Assembly: GCA_947468985.1 (NCBI GenBank)
Contig: CANINJ010000032.1
Location: 1 to 11,763 of the forward strand
Source of the DNA: Bacteroidota bacterium
GTDB taxonomy: Bacteria; Bacteroidota; Bacteroidia; Flavobacteriales; Flavobacteriaceae
Length of the DNA stretch: 11,763 bases
Reading direction: 5' to 3'
The position numbers and the translations under genes are program-made. The notes under the pieces are model-generated. The model saw only the letters and a list, made by a program, of their open reading frames with translations, ran no database searches and was not told the DNA's origin. Below, piece by piece: positions 7,826 through 11,763 of this stretch. Each line of letters opens with the position of its first letter. The stretch's first letter is position 1.

Positions 7826-7865
7826 GTTTAGAACAGTTTGCTTCGTACCTCGCAATGACCTAAAC
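7826..7865. repeat. Degenerate hairpin element with TTCGTACCTC loop
   Basis: The inner stem is TTGC (7838-7841) with GCAA (7852-7855) around the 10-nt loop TTCGTACCTC (7842-7851). An outer stem, GTTTAG (7826-7831) with CTAAAC (7860-7865), is separated from it by an internal loop. The minus-strand reading GGTCATTGCGAGGTACGAAG resembles a dispersed repeat I recall from many bacterial genomes. The same loop, with one base changed, caps the large palindrome at 9175-9246. Confidence 0.55.
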
Positions 7866-7881
7866 GATGGCACGCCCCAAA

Positions 7882-7917
7882 AAAAATCTGCTGAAGTAAA
7901 TGCCACAGCAGATTTTT
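7882..7917 (-). terminator. Intrinsic terminator of the PLP-enzyme gene
   Basis: A perfect 12-bp stem (AAAAATCTGCTG at 7882-7893 with CAGCAGATTTTT at 7906-7917) has a 12-nt loop. An A run at 7879-7886 supplies the U-tract on the minus strand. It lies 17 bases beyond the stop of the PLP-enzyme gene. Confidence 0.85.
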
Positions 7918-7934
7918 AACAAATTAAAAAAAAA

Positions 7935-9137
7935 TTATATAATTGAGAGTGCCATCATGCACGATTTCATGCTTTGGTATGTTCTTTCGATGTCGTTGTC
8001 GAGTCCAATTGAAAACCGAATTAAGCCGTCGGTTAAGCCCATTTCTTTTTGTTCGTCCAAAGGAATCTCACTGGATGTTGATGTTCCTGGTGCGCTGAAC
8101 AGGGTTTTGTAGAATCCTAAACTCACCGCCAAATAGCCCAAATTCTTGCTTTGCATCAGTTCCATTAAGGCGTTGGCTTGGTCTAAAGTGCCAACGTCTA
8201 AAGTCATCATTCCTCCAAAACCGTATTCTGGATTGATCATATTCTTGTATATTTCGTGGCTCGGGTGGCTTTTTAAACCTGGATAAACAGTTTTAATTCC
8301 GTCTTTCTCAAAACGTTCCGCCAAATAAAGTGCATTATGACTGTGTTGTTTCATGCGAATGTGCAGCGTGCGTAGGTTTTTCATGACGCTTGCTGAACGT
8401 AAACTGTCCATTGTTGGTCCTAAAAGCATGCTCGCTCCGTTGTTTACATTTTTCAAACTATCGATAAATTCTTGCGATGCACAGGTTACTCCACCCACAG
8501 TATCACTACTTCCGTTGATGTATTTCGTTAGACTATGAATCACAATATCGGCACCCAAAAGCGCTGGCGAAACTGACAATGGTGAAAATGTATTGTCAAC
8601 CACCAATTTCAAATTATATTTCTTGGCAAGTTTTGATAAACTGGCAATATCGGCTACTTCAAGCAACGGATTGCTAACGGTTTCACAATATAAAACTTTG
8701 GTTTCGGGTGTAATTGCATCTTCTACAACGGCTAATTTTGTGATATCAACAAACGTAGTTTTGATGCCAAATTTAGGCGTGAAATTCTTCAAAAAAGCAT
8801 ATGTTCCACCGTAGATTGTGCGGCTAGAAACAATGTGGTCGCCCTGTCCGCACAATTGCAAAAGGGTAGGAGTGATGGCGCCCATTCCCGATGCTGAAAC
8901 ATTGGCAGATTCCGTACCTTCCATTGCTGCCATTGCCTTGTCGAGGTATAAATTGCTCGGAGATGAATGTCGGGAATACAAATAACAGCCTTCGGCATTG
9001 CCTTCAAATGTGTCGAACATGGTTTTTGCCGATAAAAAAGTATAGGTCGAACTATCTGAAATGGATGGATTTACGCCTCCAAATTCTCCAAAATATTGCA
9101 AGTCCTGAACGTTGTCTGCAGGGTTAAAATTTTTCAT
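7935..9137 (-). CDS. Cys/Met-metabolism PLP-dependent lyase (methionine gamma-lyase / cystathionine-type)
   Basis: This 400-residue protein belongs to the gamma-family of fold-type I PLP enzymes, which cleave or form bonds at the gamma carbon of sulfur amino acids. Visible residues are the PLP lysine in SLTKYINGSSD (K205), the cofactor-nitrogen aspartate in VVDNTFSPL (D181), phosphate-binding Y54 and R56 in YLYSRHSSPSN, ring-stacking Y109 in IYGGTYAF, and the substrate-carboxylate arginine in LIRFSIGLD (R374). At the place where typical methionine gamma-lyases have a catalytic cysteine after the active-site Tyr-Gly, this protein has Gly (Y109-G-G111). Methionine gamma-lyase activity is therefore not assured, and cystathionine or O-acetylhomoserine chemistry is equally possible. 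It is divergent from an Lrp/AsnC gene, its likely regulator. Three rows counted (from 8041, 8161 and 8401) average 42% G+C, above several neighbours. Confidence 0.88.
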   Translation of the reverse strand: MKNFNPADNVQDLQYFGEFGGVNPSISDSSTYTFLSAKTMFDTFEGNAEGCYLYSRHSSPSNLYLDKAMAAMEGTESANVSASGMGAITPTLLQLCGQGDHIVSSRTIYGGTYAFLKNFTPKFGIKTTFVDITKLAVVEDAITPETKVLYCETVSNPLLEVADIASLSKLAKKYNLKLVVDNTFSPLSVSPALLGADIVIHSLTKYINGSSDTVGGVTCASQEFIDSLKNVNNGASMLLGPTMDSLRSASVMKNLRTLHIRMKQHSHNALYLAERFEKDGIKTVYPGLKSHPSHEIYKNMINPEYGFGGMMTLDVGTLDQANALMELMQSKNLGYLAVSLGFYKTLFSAPGTSTSSEIPLDEQKEMGLTDGLIRFSIGLDNDIERTYQSMKSCMMALSII

Positions 9138-9174
9138 ACGTATTTTATTTATTTAGTTTTTTTAGGAGCTATTT

Positions 9175-9246
9175 CCAGATAGCAGTGAAAATCCCACTTT
9201 ATTGTTTCGTGCCTCACAATAAAGTGGGATTTTCACTGCTATCTGG
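9175..9246. repeat. Perfect 31-bp inverted repeat with 10-nt loop (palindromic element)
   Basis: The left arm 9175-9205 and right arm 9216-9246 are exact reverse complements over all 31 bases, around the loop TTCGTGCCTC (9206-9215). The arms run from CCAGATAGCAGTG inward to CTTTATTGT. Neither side has a T-run, so it is not an intrinsic terminator. It lies 38-109 bp before the ATG of the PLP enzyme. The 31-bp perfection implies recent origin or active maintenance. Confidence 0.95.
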
Positions 9247-9409
9247 GCTAGGGCTTTAAGTTTATTAGTACATTTTAATTTAAAATTAAACACAGTCAAA
9301 ATAACAAAATAGTAGATTTATATACAATACTATCAATTATATTTAGTTTATTTAATGGTTTAATTACTATTTAATAGATTTATTTTCTATTTTTACATTT
9401 AATAATAAT

Positions 9410-9431
9410 GGTTTATAGATTTTTTTAAACC
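9410..9431. promoter_or_regulatory. Candidate Lrp-type operator upstream of lrp
   Basis: GGTTTA (9410-9415) and TAAACC (9426-9431) form a 6-bp dyad with a T-rich 10-bp centre. The left half is part of AATGGTTTA, which also occurs 53 bp upstream at 9355-9363. Spaced AT-rich half-sites suit Lrp-family binding and autoregulation. No motif of this exact regulator is known to me. Confidence 0.3.
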
Positions 9432-9468
9432 TTTCCAATTTTATAAACATTTGTAATTCGAAATAGTT

Positions 9469-9924
9469 ATGGATTTAATAGATAAAAAATTACTGCAACT
9501 GCTTCAAACCGACAGTAAGAAAACAACAAAAGAGCTTTCGTCGAAACTCAATTTGTCTGTAACTGCGGTATATGAGCGCATCAAAAAACTAGAACGAGAA
9601 GGAATTATCGACAAATACGTAGTATTGGTAAACCGCTCCAAAGTCGAAAAAGGTTTTGTAGTTTTTTGCCATATTAAACTAATTCAACATACTAAAGAAT
9701 TTTTGACTAAGTTTGAAAGTGAAGTGGTAAAACTTAGTGAAATTTTAGAATGCCATCATGTGAGTGGCGAATACGACTATATTTTGAAAATTGCAGTCAA
9801 AGATATGGAAGCGTATCGAGAATTTCTGGTAACAAAATTGACTAGTTTAGAACACATAGGTAGCACTCACAGTACATTTATGATTAGTGAGGTAAAAAAC
9901 ACAACGGTACTAAACTTTAATTAG
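9469..9924 (+). CDS. Lrp/AsnC family transcriptional regulator
   Basis: This 151-residue protein is the normal size for the family. The N-terminal winged helix-turn-helix (about 3-52) contains TTKELSSKLNLSVTAVYERI, with the recognition helix around 30-40. The RAM ligand-binding and oligomerisation domain (about 62-145) contains the conserved SGEYDYILKI segment (99-108). Such proteins bind amino acids and regulate metabolism, often of the divergent neighbour and of themselves. The head-to-head PLP enzyme suggests a sulfur amino acid as effector, which is an inference. A weak -7-like sequence, AACATTTG at 9446-9453, lies just ahead of the ATG. The gene is convergent with the next gene, only 10 bp away. 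Confidence 0.93.
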   Translation: MDLIDKKLLQLLQTDSKKTTKELSSKLNLSVTAVYERIKKLEREGIIDKYVVLVNRSKVEKGFVVFCHIKLIQHTKEFLTKFESEVVKLSEILECHHVSGEYDYILKIAVKDMEAYREFLVTKLTSLEHIGSTHSTFMISEVKNTTVLNFN

Positions 9925-9931
9925 GAAAAAC

Positions 9932-9952
9932 AATTTAAACCGTCTTTAAATT
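9932..9952 (-). terminator. Weak A/T-only hairpin at a convergent gene end
   Basis: AATTTAAA (9932-9939) pairs with TTTAAATT (9945-9952) around the loop CCGTC. On the minus strand a short run of five U follows. The stem has no G-C pairs, so termination would be weak. It overlaps the stop codon of the small alpha-CTD-like gene. Confidence 0.3.
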
Positions 9953-10303
9953 TTCACTTTCATTAATTACTTGAAGATTATATAACTTCATTAATTCATT
10001 AAATTTATCTAAAGCAATTATTCCAAAACCTCTATATCTGAGTAGTTTATGATTTTCGATGTTATTTAAGACATCAATATCCATAGTTTTTAAATCGTCC
10101 CATTTTAGTTCAATTCCCAGTTCGTGCTTGTAATAATTTCTTAAAACATTGAAAAGTGAAATTTTCATATGTCTTTGCATATCAATAGTTCTAATATGAA
10201 TCACATCGCATTTTATTTCTTTATCTTCTAATTGATCTTGTAATTGAAGTCTGTAGTTTTCAATAAGTTTTAAAGCGCCATCAAATTCTTGAAGTGTAAT
10301 CAT
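9935..10303 (-). CDS. Small protein with RNA-polymerase alpha-CTD-like C terminus
   Basis: This 122-residue protein has no signal peptide or membrane segment. Residues 1-60 look mainly helical and charged. Residues 67-112 (WDDLKTMDIDVLNNIENHKL, then LRYRGFGIIALDKFNELMKL) resemble the helix-hairpin-helix fold of the RNA polymerase alpha C-terminal domain. In particular, RGFGIIALDKFNELMKLYNL lines up with the 'GxGkkSLxEIxxxLxxxGL' pattern of that domain. A DNA- or polymerase-binding role is therefore possible, but similarity is weak and I know no named family. The gene is strikingly AT-rich: the row from 9961 is 17% G+C. It is flanked by a low-complexity intergenic region with tandem repeats, which suggests accessory or acquired DNA. 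Confidence 0.65.
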   Translation of the reverse strand: MITLQEFDGALKLIENYRLQLQDQLEDKEIKCDVIHIRTIDMQRHMKISLFNVLRNYYKHELGIELKWDDLKTMDIDVLNNIENHKLLRYRGFGIIALDKFNELMKLYNLQVINESENLKTV

Positions 10304-10431
10304 TTTGTAGGGGATTAATTAATCTTATTTGGAATGTAATTATTATATCTTAAAAAACGAATAAAATTGCTTAGGAGTCTTTTTCAAAGATAATTTAATA
10401 AACAATAGGTTTTGCAAAATTTTCAAAATGA

Positions 10432-10470
10432 CATATATAGGAATAAGCGGTCATATATAGAAATAAGTGG
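10432..10470. repeat. 20-bp tandem direct repeat
   Basis: Two copies of CATATATAGRAATAAGYGG (10432-10450 and 10452-10470) repeat with a 20-bp period and differ at two positions. Twenty bases is about two helical turns, so bound proteins would sit on one face of the DNA. It lies between the divergent small alpha-CTD-like gene and the tiny ORF at 10488. Confidence 0.85.
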
Positions 10471-10487
10471 GAGTTTTATTGGTTTTT

Positions 10488-10601
10488 ATGAATTCTAATA
10501 ATTTCCAGAAACCTTCAAAAAGGCAAAAAGAAGTCGTGAAAAAGTGTTTTTCAGAAAAAAGAATAAAATATTTACTAAACAATAAAAATTTAGTGATGTA
10601 G
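10488..10601 (+). CDS. Possible 37-residue basic small ORF
   Basis: An ATG frame encodes 37 residues beginning MNSNNFQKPSKRQKEVVKKC, with ten Lys/Arg and two Glu. It starts 18 bases after the tandem repeat. A 7-bp TGAAAAA/TTTTTCA hairpin (10537-10553) lies inside it. No family is recognised. In DNA this A-rich, a frame of this length arises often by chance and Lys/Asn richness follows from base composition. It could also be the worn remnant of a longer gene. It is listed because of its position beside the repeats. Confidence 0.15.
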   Translation: MNSNNFQKPSKRQKEVVKKCFSEKRIKYLLNNKNLVM

Positions 10602-10629
10602 ATTTAATATAAATTCAAAAAATATAATT

Positions 10630-11088
10630 TTATCTTTTCACTCGAACTGCAACGGGAACTAACATTTCATATTCTCCACCATTGCGAATTACATCGCGCA
10701 CAATACTTGAACTAATATAAGATGTTCCTGCTGCAGTTAGTAAAAAGACGGTTTCAATTTTGGATAGTTTTCTATTGGTATGTGCAATTGCTTTCTCGAA
10801 TTCAAAGTCGGCGGGATTTCTAAGTCCGCGAAGGATAAAGTTGGCATTGATTTTATGACATAAATCGATAGTTAAACCTTCATAAGTTATTACGGATACT
10901 TTGGGTTCGTTTTTGAAAGTTTCTTCTAAAAATCGCTTGCGTTCTTCTAAAGAGAACATGTATTTCTTTTCGGAATTGATTCCGATTGCAATTACAATTT
11001 CATCAAATAATGGGATTGCCCTTTTGATAATATCTTCATGACCTAACGTTAATGGGTCAAATGATCCTGGAAATATTGCTTTTTTCAC
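10630..11088 (-). CDS. coaD: Phosphopantetheine adenylyltransferase
   Basis: CoaD joins 4'-phosphopantetheine to the adenylyl group of ATP to give dephospho-CoA, the fourth step of CoA synthesis, in the cytoplasm. The 152-residue length is normal. The nucleotidyltransferase signature GSFDPLTLGH (8-17) includes the TxGH ATP-binding motif (14-17). LRGLRNPADFEFE (86-98) and the C-terminal ISSSIVR motif (125-131) are intact. It follows the D-Ala-D-Ala ligase gene on the same strand with a 54-bp gap and is probably co-transcribed. I recall this ddl-coaD order as common in flavobacteria. The start MKKAIFPGSFDP is the usual one for the family. Confidence 0.97.
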   Translation of the reverse strand: MKKAIFPGSFDPLTLGHEDIIKRAIPLFDEIVIAIGINSEKKYMFSLEERKRFLEETFKNEPKVSVITYEGLTIDLCHKINANFILRGLRNPADFEFEKAIAHTNRKLSKIETVFLLTAAGTSYISSSIVRDVIRNGGEYEMLVPVAVRVKR

Positions 11089-11142
11089 AAGTATTATTTT
11101 AAAAGGTTCAGGTTCAAAGGTTACTTTGCGTCTTTAAATAAA

Positions 11143-11763
11143 TTACAACGCCAATTCAATTGCATTGGTAAATAAATCTTCTAATGAAATTCCTGCTGCT
11201 TTTGCTTGCTGTGGAATTAAACTTTCAGTTGTTAAACCTGGAATAGTATTCATTTCAAGCATGTGTGGTTCGCCATTTACAATGATGAATTCACTCCTTG
11301 AGAAACCTTTCATTTTTAAAACTTCATAAGCGCGTTTAGCAATTACACTCACTTTTTCAGTCATTTCATCTGAAATTCGGGCAGGTGTAATTTCTTGTGA
11401 TTTCCCTAAATATTTGGCTTCATAATCAAAGAAGTCGTTTTCTGAAACTATTTCTGTAATTGGCAAAACGGTAATTGTGCCTTTGTAATTGATAACTCCC
11501 ACGGAAACTTCTGTTCCGTCAAGAAAACTTTCGATGATGATTTCGTTATCTTCTTTATAGGCAACTTCAATGGCAATTGGTAATTCGGCAACTGTTTTTA
11601 CTTTTGATATTCCAAAGCTTGAGCCTGATTTATTAGGTTTTACAAAACAAGGCAAACCTACTTTTTGTATGATTTCGTTTGCGTCAAAGTGGTCGCCTTT
11701 ATTGAGATAATAGGAAATGGCGGTTTTAATTCCGTAGGGTTTTAATACAGAAAGTAAATCGCG
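11143..11763 (-). CDS. ddl: D-alanine-D-alanine ligase (3' part)
   Basis: The frame stays open to the right edge, so the start is outside the window; 206 residues are visible, roughly the C-terminal two thirds of a typical Ddl. The enzyme joins two D-Ala using ATP to make the peptidoglycan precursor dipeptide. Visible parts of the ATP-grasp fold are LPCFVKPNKSGSSFGISK, containing the ATP-binding lysine and glycine-rich loop, and the metal-binding end HMLEMNTIPGLTTESLIP, with the Glu-Met-Asn triad corresponding to the family's E-x-N and the PG-T-x-x-S substrate motif. A TTG at 11653-11655 could be misread as a start, but it falls in the middle of the ATP-grasp domain. coaD follows downstream. 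Confidence 0.93.
   Translation of the reverse strand, partial: RDLLSVLKPYGIKTAISYYLNKGDHFDANEIIQKVGLPCFVKPNKSGSSFGISKVKTVAELPIAIEVAYKEDNEIIIESFLDGTEVSVGVINYKGTITVLPITEIVSENDFFDYEAKYLGKSQEITPARISDEMTEKVSVIAKRAYEVLKMKGFSRSEFIIVNGEPHMLEMNTIPGLTTESLIPQQAKAAGISLEDLFTNAIELAL

Larger units (their letters stand above)
9138..9468. other. Divergent intergenic region between PLP enzyme and lrp
   Basis: This 331-bp gene-free stretch holds a 31-bp perfect inverted repeat near the PLP-enzyme end. The rest is very AT-rich DNA with no open frame of note. On the minus strand, near-consensus -7 sequences occur around 9297-9312 with CAA (-33 TTG) at 9325 or 9334. If used, these would place the hairpin in the leader of the PLP-enzyme mRNA. 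Near lrp, AATGGTTTA occurs twice (9355 and 9408), and GGTTTA/TAAACC forms an inverted pair at 9410-9431. Confidence 0.6.
10304..10629. other. Intergenic region with tandem repeat and possible small ORF
   Basis: This 326-bp stretch lies between the ends of two minus-strand genes. It contains CAAAGATA at 10385-10392, an exact minus-strand TAnnTTTG match with no well-placed -33 box, as a possible promoter for the small alpha-CTD-like gene. It also contains a 20-bp-period tandem repeat at 10432-10470 and a 37-codon plus-strand frame at 10488-10601. No RNA gene was recognised. Confidence 0.5.

Noticed and set aside
7900..9127. Plus-strand open frames opposite the PLP enzyme (7900-8112, 8353-8538, 8593-8814, 8891-9127)
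   Set aside because: These are antisense shadows of a gene with clear conserved motifs, and none has a plausible product.
9175..9246. Reading the large palindrome as an intrinsic terminator
   Set aside because: Neither side is followed by a T-run, and no gene ends just before it on either strand; both neighbouring genes start facing away.
10432..10470. Tandem repeat as a CRISPR array
   Set aside because: There are only two copies with a one-base gap, no spacers and no cas genes nearby.
11143..11655. A complete 170-residue protein starting at the TTG at 11653-11655
   Set aside because: The frame is open to the right edge, and the upstream residues continue the ATP-grasp domain of Ddl.

Overview
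The window looks like chromosomal DNA from a flavobacterium (phylum Bacteroidota, family Flavobacteriaceae, probably Flavobacterium or a close relative). The evidence is the low G+C content, A-rich translation starts with no Shine-Dalgarno sequence, a promoter of the TTG-N19-TAnnTTTG type, and several gene families typical of the group: an E1 alpha/beta fusion, DUF5777, DUF4293, and a Rho with a large N-terminal insertion. This assignment comes from gene content and recall, not from a database search.

Layout. At the left edge (1-1089, +) is the 3' part of a fused 2-oxo acid dehydrogenase E1, ended by a two-way terminator. Next comes a tight four-gene minus-strand operon (3345 to 1166). It encodes, in order, a membrane-anchored OB-fold protein, a DUF5777 outer-membrane barrel, a one-haem cytochrome c lipoprotein and a periplasmic YceI-like protein. 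A 257-bp divergent promoter region separates it from an ABC-F ATPase (3603-5237, +). That gene converges on a DUF4293 membrane protein (5322-5735, -), which is divergent from rho (5917-7686, +). A cystathionine/methionine lyase-type PLP enzyme (7935-9137, -) then sits head-to-head with an Lrp/AsnC regulator (9469-9924, +). A small AT-rich protein with an RNA-polymerase-alpha-CTD-like C terminus follows (9935-10303, -). Last are coaD (10630-11088, -) and the 3' part of a D-Ala-D-Ala ligase gene (11143 to the right edge, -).

How the genes work together. Most of the window is core metabolism and information processing: branched-chain keto acid oxidation, CoA synthesis, peptidoglycan precursor synthesis, transcription termination and ribosome-associated ATPase activity. 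The four-gene operon is the least understood functional unit. All four products appear to be exported or membrane-anchored, and one carries haem, which suggests an envelope redox or lipid/quinone-related module. The PLP enzyme and Lrp regulator form a classic divergent enzyme-regulator pair for sulfur amino acids.

The most unusual non-coding signals are four. (1) A perfect 31-bp inverted repeat (9175-9246) lies in front of the PLP enzyme, and its 10-nt loop recurs in a second hairpin (7826-7865) on the other side of that gene, with a compensatory stem change. (2) The intrinsically disordered region of Rho contains an N/Q/P repeat tract. (3) A 20-bp tandem repeat (10432-10470) lies in front of a tiny basic ORF. 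(4) A GTTAC-N6-GTAAC dyad lies upstream of the envelope operon. No CRISPR array, rRNA, tRNA, transposase or defence gene was seen.
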